Assembly (NCBI GenBank): GCA_015680685.1
Contig: MNCI01015683.1
Location: forward strand, 31,005 to 95,004
Length of the DNA stretch: 64,000 nucleotides
Source: Gnetum montanum
Taxonomy: Eukaryota > Streptophyta > Gnetopsida > Gnetales > Gnetaceae
Direction of reading: 5' to 3'
Made by a program: the position numbers and the translations under genes. Under the pieces are notes generated by a model. That model saw nothing but the letters and a program-made list of their open reading frames with translations. It was not told the DNA's origin and searched no databases. This document shows positions 1-11,410 of the stretch, in pieces. The number at the start of each line of letters is the position of its first letter. Positions within the stretch are counted from its first letter, which is position 1.

Positions 1-430
1 GCCATAGGAATAATGATAACTCTCAAGGGCATGGGAGAAACAAAATCAAAACTATGAAATCAAGTCATGACTTGGGAGTTAGGAAAAGTTTTAGAAAATT
101 TATTGTCAAAACCTTAAGGTTTGCCACCCCCATGATTAAAAGCTTACCTTTGGTAGCAACAAGATCGAAGAATGGGATGATTCAGATGAACAACATGAGA
201 GTTATAGGCTCAAGAAGGTTCTAAGCTCTGAAAATTGCAAAAATTACTTGGGCGTTATGCACCAAATGTGAAAAATTTAAAATTTTTGGTGGTATTTATA
301 CTATTTTTGGGTTATGTCGATGGGGCCTTATTGACATAGTTGGCTACATCAATGGGGCCTTGTCGACGCAGCTGTTGACCACTATTGACCAAGTCAAAAC
401 TTGAAAATTACAAAGAGATTTTGAATGAAA
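1..430 (-). repeat. Probable 3' LTR portion of element B, cut by the window edge
   Basis: Read on the minus strand, a TATAAATA box lies at 300-293. Copies of a GATGGGGCC-like motif follow at about 315-370, in the same order and spacing seen in the 5' LTR of element B (TATA at 15831-15824, GGGGCC motifs at about 15890-15960). The rest of the stretch is not clearly alignable by eye. The assignment as the far LTR of B is inference. Another gypsy LTR of the same superfamily is the alternative. Confidence 0.35.
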
Positions 431-597
431 TTAAGGTCAAATGGAAACCCAAAAAACCATGAACATGACGAAAATATGAGAAGAGGATGTTGAGGTCCAA
501 AAAATTGAGAAAATTAAGAAAAATGAAGAAATAGGATGGAGAAGGAGAGTTCAAGGAGCACATAGTGGAATATGCAAAAGATAGGATTGTAGCAATG

Positions 598-1830
598 TCT
601 AAGGTAAGGGAATTAACTAATCAAACCAAGAGATATGTAAGTGAATCCTCCCCGTAGGAGGCACATTCCCTTATTACCCTTGCATAACCCCAACTAAGGA
701 GTCTATGGACTCCATAGTTGATTAATGGTTATAAAAAGTTAAGAACCAACCAAAAGGAATCTATCCAAGAATTTGAACACATCAAACTAAGACATTGAAC
801 ATAACATAGAAACTAGTAGTGAGGTGAGTAATGGAAACATTGGTGGATGATTGAGAAGGTGGGATGGAATCCCAAATTGAGGTCGTAAGAAGTCCCTTAT
901 GGAATATGTGTTTAAAATGACCTGAGAAGATCCATCCTTAGTCCAGACCAAAACCAACCTCTTTCAATAACTTCACATCATCACTCCAAGACTAATCTAC
1001 CCACTCAAAACAAAAGATTACTTCCACAAAATAACCACCATTTCTTAAAGAGAAGAAAAGAAAAGTAACAAATGAGTGAGAGAGGCGCTTAGTTAGAGGG
1101 GACCTTTAGGCATGGTAACATGTCTTTCTAGTTCCATAACTAGTGCTTGTAGTCCATTTATTTGTCCAAGGGATGTGCTTTGAATTCTTATCATGTTTTT
1201 TTTCTTAGATGGAAACAACACCATGCAAAGACTTTATTTGACTTCCTATTAGTAGATAGAATGAAATAGTAAAAAGTTTATGAAAAACACCCAAGCACTC
1301 AAGTAAGTAGAAAAGTATAGAGAATATTGAGTCCCCTTGAGGTCACACCCTTTACAAACCTATGAATCCTTCCTTATTTCAAAACTACCAAGCTCACCAA
1401 TTGATTAGAAGTTTCTTTAATGGAAGGGACCTCAAATTTCCATAACAAGGAAAACCATAGAGTTTATTGGATGGGTGGATGATGTGGACTCACTACCCAT
1501 TCAATGAAAAATAAACCATGTCATAGTCATCAAATATCAAAATTCAAAAATAGAAACCATACATTAACAATCACAACATTAAGAATAAACCATCATTAGT
1601 AAATAACAACAATAATACTATGTCCTATGGTAATAAAGCACTTTTATTAACAAAAATAATGAAAATTCACATACAAACAAAGTAAAGTAGAAAATATATA
1701 TAAGAAGGTGTAAACTAATAAAGCAAGGTAAAACATACTAATAATGTTGTAAAACAAAAAATTGAGAAAGTCAATAGAACGAAAAACTGAAGAAAAAGGT
1801 AAAAATCAACAAAGTGTAAAATAAAAAGTG
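598..1830 (-). repeat. 3' non-coding spacer of element B (copy 1 of a 1.2-kb direct repeat)
   Basis: This block aligns over its length with 4430-5730, with many substitutions and small indels. Shared landmarks include CCAGACCAAAACCAACCT at about 940 and 4770, and TAGTTAGAGGGGAC at about 1090 and 4910. It lies between the integrase tail (1840-2333) and the presumed 3' LTR, so it is the untranslated 3' spacer of a gypsy element. No convincing reading frame is seen. Bases 431-597 show nothing recognisable. Confidence 0.6.
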
Positions 1831-1839
1831 AAAGACTGA

Positions 1840-2333
1840 GGAGCCATGTGGATGGTTAGCATGAATGGCCATCTTCCTATGACTATGTTGAAAGGAGGAG
1901 ATCTGAAAAATGGAGCATGGTTGTCTATTCATTGAGGTTCTAGTTGGACGGGCTTGTCTTGGTTCTAAAAAAGATTTCACTTGTTGAATGTTGGCCAACT
2001 ACTTTTTATTTGGGCTTTTAGACTTATAGATTAACATAACCCCAAAGAAAAGGTCTAATCAATTATATAAGGTCCTTCACACAACATTTGGAACTTTGTC
2101 TTCTAGGGTACGTATGTGGGATTCCAGTAGAGAACCTTATCTTTTAGTTAAAATTTTACTTTTTGTATTTTGAGGTCATGATGTTTCTTGTTAAATGCCT
2201 TATGCACCTCATTCAAAGATCGAGCCACCAATCGATTTTCATCTAGCACATTGAGGTTGATCAATCTTTCTTTTTATGCTAGACTTAGATCACAAGTTAT
2301 TGAGAGTGTATGAAGCTCAGATTGAATCAAAAG
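1840..2333 (-). pseudogene. Integrase C-terminal part of gypsy element B, separated from its core by the insertion of element A
   Basis: Minus-strand translation gives the segment after the integrase core, including LNEVHKAFNKKHHDLK and VLYWNPTYVP followed by a GPYII stretch, as in gypsy integrase C-terminal domains. The frame is broken by stops. At 2333 it abuts element A. The integrase reading resumes at 9197 on the other side: there the core ends with YELVYEKILTLL and here it continues with IQSELHTLSIT. So the two blocks are one gene split by an insertion. Confidence 0.65.
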
Positions 2334-3165
2334 TGACAAGTAGAAAGGTATCCCTACATCCAACCATATGAATCACAAGCATTCACACATACTACAATTG
2401 AATTTTATGGATGGAACTAGTTGTGGCATCTAGATCGCTATGCTTTGATCACAGTTTGCTATCTTTCCACTTGGACTAGTGATAGATTTATCACATATGG
2501 TTTACTCCACAATGAGTCATATGATATTTCTCATTTTATGTTTTATAAGTTTAATCACCTACAAAAAGAATGAAAGGTAAAGTAATTTAATATCTAATTC
2601 ACTTTCTTCCTATCTAGCATAACACAAGTAACCATCCCACTTTCCCAAACACATCTTGAACACATACAGTGCTACTAGGCTACCAAATATTAAGCGTTGC
2701 TAGGTTTCCAAGTACTATATATATGCTAGAAGTGGTCATTCTTGTGTTCATTAACAATTGAAAAGTAATTAGTTAATTCAAATGCATTAAATTAAAGTGC
2801 ATTAAAGAAAAAATTAATCTATTCTTAGTGCTATAAGGATTATCAAAAGAGTTCATTTTTATTCCCATAATACTACTGCACTTAGGTACATTAGTGCTCA
2901 AACAAAGAATCATATACACTTAGACTCCTGTAGGCACTTAGAAAATATTTTAACCCTAGAAAAAATAAACTACAAGAGCTTTCCTACTCTAACTGAAAAC
3001 TTTCAAAAACTCATGCCAAATTGGGAGCCTAGGTACTATATTTATAGGCCAATGTATACCCCCTAATGTTCGATACCTGAGATCACATCAAAACCCTAAC
3101 ATCAAAGTTTCAATGTCAGATATATGATTAACAATAGGTTGAAACTCAAATTATAATCAATTCAA
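2334..3165 (-). repeat. 3' LTR of element A
   Basis: It starts with TGACAAG at 2334 and aligns base for base in long stretches with 8360-9196, for example the shared ATCACAAGCATTCACACAT and TATCTTTCCACTTGGACTAG. A minus-strand TATAAATA lies at 3046-3039, matching the box at 9075-9068. The right boundary near 3165 is approximate because a partial second copy follows directly. Confidence 0.7.
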
Positions 3166-3756
3166 CTATTTTGATTGCTAATTAATAATCAACTATCCTA
3201 ATAAAAGTATCCAATCCCACTTCTCGTGCACATCCTAAATACATATAACACTACTGGGTTACCAAATGTTAAGCATTATTGGGATTACTAAGATTCATTA
3301 TGCATGCTCGAAGCAATCATACTTATGTTCTTAATTAATTAATTAGTTAATTAACTAAGTACATAAAAAGTAAATTGCATGGAAAGTAAATTTAATGTAA
3401 GTCAAAGTGTTGTAATGAATAAAGATCAATCTCAATCTTATTACTACTCATGGAATATGTCTATGTACATTGCCAATCAAATAAGACTTTGTACAATTGA
3501 CTCAGATCCACATTGTGGGCACTTGTTGACTATTCTCTAAGATTACAAAATAAAACTACAAGAATTCAACTACTCTATTGACAAAAATATGAAAAACTAT
3601 ATCAAACTCATAAGCCCAAGTGCTATATTTATAGGCTAGCATATATTACATGACATTGAATACCCAACATCGCATCTTGGCTTTGACATTAGATACCCAA
3701 CATCGAGGCTCTGATGTCAAGTACCCAACATTACAGCATGCAAGAAACATGATTCA
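3166..3756 (-). repeat. Partial extra LTR copy adjoining the 3' LTR of element A
   Basis: This is a diverged copy of the promoter-side two thirds of the same LTR family. It has a TATAAATA box at 3633-3626 and the TACCCAACATCGAGGCTC motif near 3690, also found near 9140. It ends in ATTCATCA beside a polypurine tract, like the other LTR ends of this family (TTTCATCA at 9196 and 15997). A tandem LTR-LTR fragment probably arose by unequal recombination. Confidence 0.55.
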
Positions 3757-3770
3757 TCATACCCCCACAA
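3757..3770 (-). other. Polypurine tract of element A
   Basis: The minus strand reads TTGTGGGGGTA immediately before an LTR beginning TGATGAATC. A G-rich purine tract at this position is the plus-strand primer of LTR retrotransposons. It fixes element A as minus-oriented. Confidence 0.55.
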
Positions 3771-4429
3771 CTGAATGAAAACTCATCCTCAAGTAAAGAA
3801 GAGGAGGAACAAGTTCTTTACAAAAATATTGGATAGTTATGGGATTATTGACTAACATACAAACTAACTAAGATGGAATAGAAAGACCCTGAGTGCCCAA
3901 GTATATTGAGTTATAATCTTTACAAATTTGGATGTTCATGATAAGAGAAATGAGTACTCTAGATAACACTAATATCCAACACCTTTTCGTAGTTGAAGAG
4001 AGAGAAAAGATCTAACGATCATAAATAGTCCTTGTCATGTGGTACTACTACATCATCCTTGGTGAAGATAATCCCATTTCTAATCCATGTTTCCCACAAT
4101 AATTACAATAGAATCATGAATCAGCATGCAATGTGTAACACATAGCTATTAAATGCCTTGTCTCATTTGTGGTTACACTCAGCTAGGTTGTGATTGTGAT
4201 AGACTAATTCCTTTAGGCATGTTAGTGGAAAGGTTGACAACTAGGGTAAAATAGATAAGCAGTCCACAAAATTTGAAAAATTTTGATGCAAGAAAATATT
4301 TGAAGAGGGTGTAAGAATTCACAATAATTAAAAAGGAAAGTTTACTAAAAATGTTATGAAGATGTACACAATTGGATGTCATTGATGGGATAAACAAAAA
4401 TATTTTATTGTAAGAGTGTCTAAGGGTAA

Positions 4430-5730
4430 AGAACTTAACTAATCCAACCAAAGATATGTAAGTGGGTCCTCCCCAAAGCAAGCATAGGCCTTTTATGCCC
4501 TTGCATAACTTCAAACTAAAGATTCTATGAGGTCCATGGATGATTAATGGTTACAAAAGGTCAAGTACAAACACCCAAAAGAAACTACCTAAGAATTCCA
4601 ACACATCAAACTAGGACATCAAATAAGAACATGAAACTAGTAGTGAGGTGAGACATGAAAAGCATAGATGAATGAAAGAGAGTGGAATGAAGTTCTTGAT
4701 TAAGGTCACATGAAGTCCCTTATGGATTTTATGGTTAAATGACTTTGATAAGATTTGTCATTAGTCCAGACCAAAACCAACCTTGTTCAATGACTTCACA
4801 TTGCCATTCTAAGACCAGTCCATCCCCCTAAGACACAAGGGTACTCCCACAAAACAACCATCATCCCTTATTAGAGAAGAAAAAAGAAGTAGGAACTGAG
4901 GAAGGGCCTTAGTTAGAGGGGACATTTAGGCATGGGTAATATGTCTTTCTAGTCCCATAACTAGTGCTTATAGCCCATTTATTTTGTCTAATGGGTGTGC
5001 TTTGAATTTCTATCATTTTTTAAAATGGAAAGTACACCATGCAAAGACATATGCATTGATTTTGTCTAAGGGATATGCTTTGAATTTCCATTGTTTTTTT
5101 TTTTCTTTTTTTCTGATGAGAACCATACCATGCAAAGACTTCTTCAACTTTCTTTAATTGTTTGACATGAAACAGTAAGAAATCCATGAAAACACACATG
5201 CACCCAAGCAAATAGAAAGGCACAAAGAATACCAAATAACCTTGAAGTCACACCCTATCCAACCCTTTGAATACTTTCCAATTCAAAAAACTACCAAAGT
5301 TACAAATTTGTTAAAGTTTTGTTAATGAAAAAGGGACTGCGCATTTCTAGAATAAGGAAAATCATAGAGTTTATGAATGGGTGGATGTTGTGGACTCATT
5401 TCTTGTTTCATGAAAATAAAACCATGTCCTAATCATCCATAATGAAATTCAAACCTAGAATCCAAACACCAACAATCAAATAACAAAATAGTACATACCA
5501 CCATCAAGTAACACATTACCACTATATTTGGCACTTATGAATAAAAAGGTAGAAAATGACATCAAAATAAAATAAAAGAAAATATAAAAGAAAGTGTAAA
5601 ATGTTCAAGAAATAGCAAATGTACTAACGAAGGTGTAAAACAAAAATAAGAAAAGATTAATAACATGAAAATAAGAAGATGTGAAATAAAGAATGTGTAA
5701 AATAAAAAAGTTGTAAAACAAAAAATGTGC
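4430..5730 (-). repeat. 3' non-coding spacer of element A (copy 2 of the 1.2-kb direct repeat)
   Basis: It is homologous to 598-1830 throughout. It includes an internal repeat of the GGATATGCTTTGAATTTCC type at about 4993 and 5073, and an A-rich tail with repeated GTGTAAAA-type words at 5590-5740. No coding content is supported. Both spacers occupy the same position relative to the 3' LTR in elements A and B. Confidence 0.6.
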
Positions 5731-6246
5731 AAAACCAAAAGTTGAAAAACACTTAAGAATCTTGAAGATTAGAATGGTGAGTGACCCCCATGACTAAACA
5801 TTTGTCTTTAACAAGGATTAATAAGTGGATAAACAATATCCATGCATGTATGAAACATTGGTAACCATTCATGCCCTAGCCACTAGATGCCTATTTGTGG
5901 TGTCATGGTTTGGTAAAAAAAATTTTGATCACACACTTGATGTTAAATGTATGGTGGGTTAGGGTATGAGATGTGTTAACATTATGAATGTCTGGCCCAC
6001 GATTGCACCCATGATCATGATATGGTATGCATGGATTTATTTCTCTTTCCACACTATTAGATTCTTTTTTTGGATTTGGGATTGGAGTACTGATGGATGG
6101 TGGCCATTGTGTATGATTAGAGGATGTTGGTTGAGACAAGAAATGTGGTGCACCAAATTTGCCTTGTGCTGGCTTAGATGATACAATGGGTCCATGCATG
6201 GTCTACTTTGGAAAATGGACATTTTCGATGTTGTGGGTGAGACTCA
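5731..6246. other. Internal stretch of element A without a recognised feature
   Basis: Short open frames exist on both strands but none has a recognisable domain. The sequence probably belongs to the same element and may hold the 5' part of the plus-strand frame at 6247-6800. Confidence 0.4.
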
Positions 6247-6800
6247 TTGTTGTTATCATGTTTATGCACATTTTCAACACAAGTGCATTCATTTGTTGAT
6301 ATTGTGGTGTCAACCCTTCCTATGTTACTAGCAGTGGCAGATAATGAGGCAAAGTATGAGAATATCAAGGGTAGGATGGATGGTAAGAGATGTGAGGTGG
6401 TGATCCTTCAAGGGATGTCATGGGTTTATGGTACTCGGGAGAGTGGTAATGGAAATTTGAAGTAGAGAAAGTTGAATTAGTTGGAGAAATAGGGTGTTGA
6501 ATGTAATATTCATGTGGTTTTGGTGGATACAAAAAATAGTACTAATTTGGTGGTGGCCTCCTCCATGACTATGGTTGTTGCCACTATGATTGATAACCAA
6601 GATGGTACAATCAGTTATGGGATAGTCTATAATTACCTTATGGAAGAGTAAATATCTCAAGCATGTGCTTTTGCACAAACTTTGGATTTAAGGCATGTGC
6701 CCAATACTCCTATAAATGCAACAAGACTAGGCAATGGTCCTTCAGATGATCATATATGCAAATGTCACATCCATTATCTTCATTTGTGGTTAAGTCTATA
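6247..6800 (+). pseudogene. Plus-strand (antisense) frame in element A, convergent with gag
   Basis: One reading frame runs for about 180 codons from 6247 to about 6795. It is interrupted by only a few stops (TAG, TAG, TAG and TAA at about 6463-6650), each one C-to-T step from CAG or CAA. The product is not recognised. A stretch around 6505-6600 (HVVLVDTKNSTNLVV) faintly resembles the plus-strand frame of element B (MDLVAYKGTTTLA). Its 3' end faces the 3' end of gag, as in elements B, C and E. The length, the stop spectrum and the recurrence argue for a real former gene. Confidence 0.45.
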
Positions 6801-6899
6801 GCCTCACTTTGTTTAGCCATTTTTCTCATTTTCCAAAAAAGTGTTCCTAGCTATTTCTCAATTCTATATCCTTTGTTTATTATGATCACTTGGTTTATT

Positions 6900-8234
6900 T
6901 TGCATCATTCTCTCCTTGACCATCTCAATGAGAGTTGTAACATTTTCATATATCCATTTGGACATCCTATTAAACTTTGCTTTAAGTTCATCAATAGACT
7001 CCTGTATTTGCAAGGTTTGTTGTGGAATCATCTTATTGAGAGTGGTTTTGTTCTTCTTACCATAGACCCAGACCTCCCTCTATTGAAGATTTGGGTACCA
7101 TTGATATTTCTTTACATTCTCCCAATTTCATATCTCTCCTTCTTCTTGTTCCACATTCTCTATTAGCTCTTTGATTTGATGGGCTTAGAGCTCATATAAT
7201 TGGCCTAGGGCATAAATCCCAAGGGTATCCCTTGTTTCATTATGAAGCCCATCTATGATGTGGAAAAGTTACCTTTCCTTAGAGAAACCATGTCTTGGGA
7301 ATCTATTTAGTAAGGCATAATATCTATCTAAGGTCATGTCCAAGGGTTCATGTTATTCTTGCTACTACTCTTGGATCTATCTCCTTAGATTGGATGCTCT
7401 TGCAGAGGTTTGATACTCCTCGTTGAATAGCTTTAGCATTCTGGACCATCATCATATTGAATTTGGTCTCAACGATCCATACCACACTTCAACTCTATCA
7501 ATTAGTATCCTAGGAAAGAGCTTAATATTTTTCCACTTACTTTCAATGTTGTAGAAAGCATAGGCATCATGGAAGGCCTGTAAATGATGTTACAAATATG
7601 AATCAGAGCCTCTTGCAAATTTAGGAATATTATTCATGTCAAGATTAGGTAGGTAACTATTTTAGTGATGTCTACAAGATATCTTTACTACCTCTATGAT
7701 ATGCATTAAGCTCTTAGTGGCCAGTAGGGGTTCGTCATCATCAAGTAGGTTGTGAGGGAAATTTCTATCTCTACACATTTGATTGTGATGATGTTGTCTA
7801 TGTTCATGGTGATGTCTTTAATCCTTCCCATGGGTTCGATTTTGATTTTTAGTCTAACCCTTTAGTGAAGCTCTATTTCTATACTTACGTTCATATTTAT
7901 GAGAACTAGATGTTGAAGGGAAAGAGGAGGATGTGGAACTGGAAGAATTACCATGGCTTCTATGATGTTCTTCAAGGTTCCTTGATTTATCATTACTAGG
8001 TTTTGGGGAGGTCTTAGGCCTTGAGGCCTTTCCTAGTTTAGGACTTATGTCATATCCTCCAAGATTATCTACCTTGGATGAATGTAGTCTTTTAGTATCA
8101 TCAAGGTGATCATGATCATAAGAAATTCCTACATAAAGTTGGTCACTCCAATTTTCTTCTTTGTATATCTCATTATTTCTCCAATGAATGTGTTCACTAT
8201 ATATTGCATGGTCACTTCTTTGTGGGAGAGACAT
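6900..8234 (-). pseudogene. gag of element A (degraded)
   Basis: The N-terminal part begins with ATG at 8234 and runs 126 codons, Ser/His/Arg-rich and low complexity, to 7857. Further down, 7780-7100 on the minus strand gives a gag-type region with FARGSDSYL, FHDAYAFYNIESKWKNIKLFP and MLKLFNEEYQT. This matches the layout of plant gypsy gag (retrotrans_gag) proteins. Stops and frame changes abound. The start is only about 110 bases from the PBS, normal for such elements. (To stay short, motifs are given in part only.). Confidence 0.55.
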
Positions 8235-8340
8235 TGTTGTTGGTTTATGATATGTATGAGTTAATATTTTTTGAAAGATATATCATTAATACCCTTACAA
8301 TGATTGTGTATAATATAACTCATCTAGATAACTAGAACCA

Positions 8341-8359
8341 TCCTTGGCAATGACACCAA
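8341..8359 (-). other. Primer-binding site of element A
   Basis: The minus strand reads TTGGTGTCATTGCCAAGGA directly after the LTR end. It resembles the tRNA-Asp-type PBS of many plant gypsy elements (TGGCGCCGTTGCC) with several transitions. Equivalent junctions occur at 15026-15044 and 18107-18125. Confidence 0.6.
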
Positions 8360-9196
8360 TGATAAGCGGTGAAGTGCCCCTATGTCCAACCATACAAATC
8401 ACAAGCATTCACACATGATCTAATTGAATTTCATGGATGGAACTAGTTTTAGTATCTAGATCCCTATGCTTTGATCTTAGTTAACTATCTTTCCACTTGG
8501 ACTAGTGGTAGCTTTGCCATGTATGGTTCAGTCCATAGTAAAGCATATGATGTTTCTCATTTTATGTTTTATAAGTTTAATTACCTACAACAAGAATGAA
8601 AGGTAAAGTAATTTAAGATCTAATTCACTTACTACCTATCTATCCTAACACAAGTAACCGTTCCACTTTCCCAAACACATCTTAAACACATACAGTGCTA
8701 TTGGGCTACCAAATGTTAAACGTTACTAGGTTACCAAGTACTATATGTATGCTCAAAGTGGTGATGCTTATGTTAATTAACAACTAAAAAGTAATTTTTT
8801 AATTTAAATACATTAAAGTAAAATGAATTAAATAAAACATTAATCTATTCTCAATGCTACAAGGATTATCAAAAGAGTTTGTTTTTATACTCATTACACT
8901 GCTATGCTCAAGTACATGAGTTCTTGTACAAAGAACTGTACACACTTAGACTCCTTCTACAAGAACTCAGAAAATATTCTAACTCTAAAAAAAATAAACT
9001 ACAAGGGCTACACTACTTTGACTAAAAACTATTAAAAACTCATGCAAAATTAGAATTTCATGCACTATATTTATAGGCCAATGTATATCCCTTGACATCA
9101 AATACCTAACATCACATCAAGACCTTGATGTCAAATACCCGACATCGAGGCTCCAACGTTGGGTATGTCGAAGCTAATAAAAAAATTATTTCATCA
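8360..9196 (-). repeat. 5' LTR of element A
   Basis: It starts TGATAAG at 8360 and ends TTTCATCA at 9196, giving a TG...CA structure of 837 bases. A minus-strand TATAAATA lies at 9075-9068. It is homologous to 2334-3165 and more distantly to 15045-15997. It abuts the PBS on the low-coordinate side and the interrupted integrase of element B on the other. Confidence 0.75.
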
Positions 9197-10101
9197 AGGA
9201 GTGTTAAAATTTTTTCATACACTAACTCGTAGGAAGAGTAGCAAATAGGAAGTTTTCATGTTGAGTGGTAGGCCCATAGGGCATCATTGAGTTTTGTAGT
9301 CCATTCTTTGTATATTTTCTTATGGTCCTTGTTAGGATCTTTGTATATTTTCTCCCTATTTGTTATCTTTACTTGATTGTTGGCTTGGGGGTGATAGGGT
9401 GTTGTTAATTTATATTCAACCCCCAAGTGTTGCATCAACTTTCTAAAAGTGGCACTTGTGAAATGAGTTTCATTATCAAAAATTAGTGCATGTGGCACCC
9501 AAAACCTATTTACAACATTTTTTTGTACAGATCTAGCAACACTAGATGATGTACAGTCAATAACAGCTATTGCTTCTACCTATTTTGTGCAATAGTAAAC
9601 AGATACAATGATATACACCTTTTTATTGGACATGGTTATGATGGGACCCATGAAGTTAATTCCCCATCTGTCAAAGGGCTCCAGTGGTTGAGTCCACTAT
9701 TGAGGACCTTCCATTAAAGTGGTCATCCCATCATCTTGTTGACAACATTCACAAGATTGGAAAAACTGGTGGGCATCCTTGAAGATTGTAGGCCAATAGT
9801 ATTCTACCATCAATATTTTTATGATCATGCATCTCCCTACATAGTGACCTCTACAAGGTCCTTCATGAGCATCCTAAAGAATGCACAATTGATCTTCATT
9901 AGGGACATACCAATGAATTAAGCCATTAGTGCACACCTTGTAGAGGTGTCCTTTGATTTCCATGAAGTATTTGGCCCAATGAAAAAATTGTTGCTTCTTT
10001 CTAAAGTTATGATCTTGTGGCATCTCCTGAGTGATAAGATAGATGAGGATGTCATTGTACCATGTTGTTTCTATGGGCACTTGGTCATTTAGCGCATCCA
10101 T
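9197..10101 (-). pseudogene. Integrase of gypsy element B (N-terminal and core), degraded
   Basis: Minus translation of 10101-9874 gives the RNase H-integrase linker and the start of the zinc region. At about 9740-9650 there is WTQPLEPFDRWGINFMGP, the region of the first catalytic residue, with N where Asp is usual. At 9498-9256 there are IFDNETHF (usual S/TDNG.F), YHPQANNQV (usual E replaced) and LNDALWAYHS. At least two catalytic acidic positions are altered and the frame has several stops. It continues across element A at 2333. Confidence 0.7.
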
Positions 10102-10199
10102 AAAGAGGAGGTCATCTAGAAACTAATCAGAGAGTGAGCTTTCCTCCTATTTATTATCCCATCTTAAGTGAGAGAGGTGGTTAATAATCATATTTTTCA

Positions 10200-11410
10200 T
10201 GTTTTTTAATCTACCATCATGAGATCAAATTCTTGCAAGATCACAAGCCACCATATGATACAAGGGCTTACTATTTACTTGTTCACCAAGAAGTAGATGG
10301 CACTATGGTCTACATGCATAAATACTTTATAACCAAGCACATAGTGCTTAAAATTTTTTAAGAGCATACACCACTACCATTGATTCTTTCTCTATGATGG
10401 TGTAATTTAGTTATACATCTACAATGCTTTAGCTTGTGTAGTGGAAGTAATATGGACATTTTTTATCGTCCAACTACATAAGCACTTCTTCCAAAGCATA
10501 ATTAGATACATCCATCATTATGTAAAATTTTCTATAGCAGTCTAGTGCTTGTACAATTGGAGTTTCTATGATTTTTCCCTTTAAGTACTGGAATGATGTT
10601 CAGATTTCTTGGTCTAGATGAACAAAGCATCTTTCTTTGTCAGCTCAACCAATGACTTTGCAATCTTAGAGAAATTCTCTATGAATCAACAATAGTAGCT
10701 AGTATGTCCAAGGAATTATTGGACATCTTTAATTATCTCTAGTTGACATGTTACTCCTTAGATGACCCTTATCTTCTTTGGGTCTACTTCAATCCCTTCT
10801 TATGAAATTCAATGCCCCAACACAATGCCTTCTTGGAAAATGAGATGACTCTTTTGCTAGTTGAGCTATAGATTTATTTTCATACATCTTTTCAACAATT
10901 ACTCAGGGTAGTCCAAGGCTTGCTCAAATGTAGCTCCATAGGTGGAGAAGTCATCCATGAAGACATCGACACCATTACCAATCTTTTGTTGAAAGATGCT
11001 AAGGACTAGGTGTTGAAATGTTGTAGGAGCATTGCATAGATTAAACGACATCTTACAATATGCAAAAGTCCCCTAGGAACTTGGAAATGTTGTCTTAGCT
11101 TGATCTTCTAGAGAAATTTGGATTTGATTATAGCAACTATAACCATCCAAGGAGCTCTAATAGCAATGCTCGAAGATAGTGTTCAATACTTGGTTCACAA
11201 ATGGCAATGGAAAATGATCTTTAAATGTTATCATGTTCAATACCCTGAAGTCTATCCAAACCTACCACTTGCCATCTTTCTTTGACACAATTATGAGTGG
11301 GCTAACCCACTCACTATTCACGATGGGATAGATAAACCCTACCTTGAGGAGTTGTTGTATTTCCTCCTTAACAATCTACTTCAATTTGGGGTTCAACTAT
11401 CTCTATAGCT
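10200..11410 (-). pseudogene. Reverse transcriptase and RNase H of gypsy element B, degraded
   Basis: Minus translation of 11400-10840 gives VKKDGKW, ITFKDHFPLPFVNQ, GTFAYCKMSF, FQHLVLSIFQ and VFMDDFSTYG, where FMDD stands at the catalytic YxDD position. Region 10830-10670 gives the connection with QEGIVLGH and FLGHTSYY. Region 10640-10290 gives a gypsy RNase H with NYALEEVLM and LNYTIIEKESMVVVYAL. Stops are frequent, many explicable by C-to-T or G-to-A changes. The order RT, RNase H, integrase is that of Ty3/gypsy pol. Confidence 0.8.

Larger units (their letters stand above)
2334..9196 (-). mobile_element. LTR retrotransposon A (non-autonomous gypsy relative), nested in the integrase of element B
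   Basis: The element has a 5' LTR at 9196-8360, a PBS at 8359-8341, a degraded gag at 8234-6900, a plus-strand convergent frame at 6247-6800, a 3' spacer at 5730-4430, a polypurine tract near 3757-3770 and a 3' LTR region at 3756-2334. No protease, reverse transcriptase or integrase is visible inside, so it depended on a relative for movement. Flanking pentamers are AAAAG (2329-2333) and AGGAG (9197-9201), a target duplication differing at two G/A positions. The 3' end is unusual in carrying a partial and a full LTR copy in tandem. Confidence 0.7.

Noticed and set aside
1771-1998. A 75-codon ORF as a small gene
   Set aside because: It is part of the integrase tail of element B in a shifted frame, ending in a Phe-rich run from T-rich DNA.
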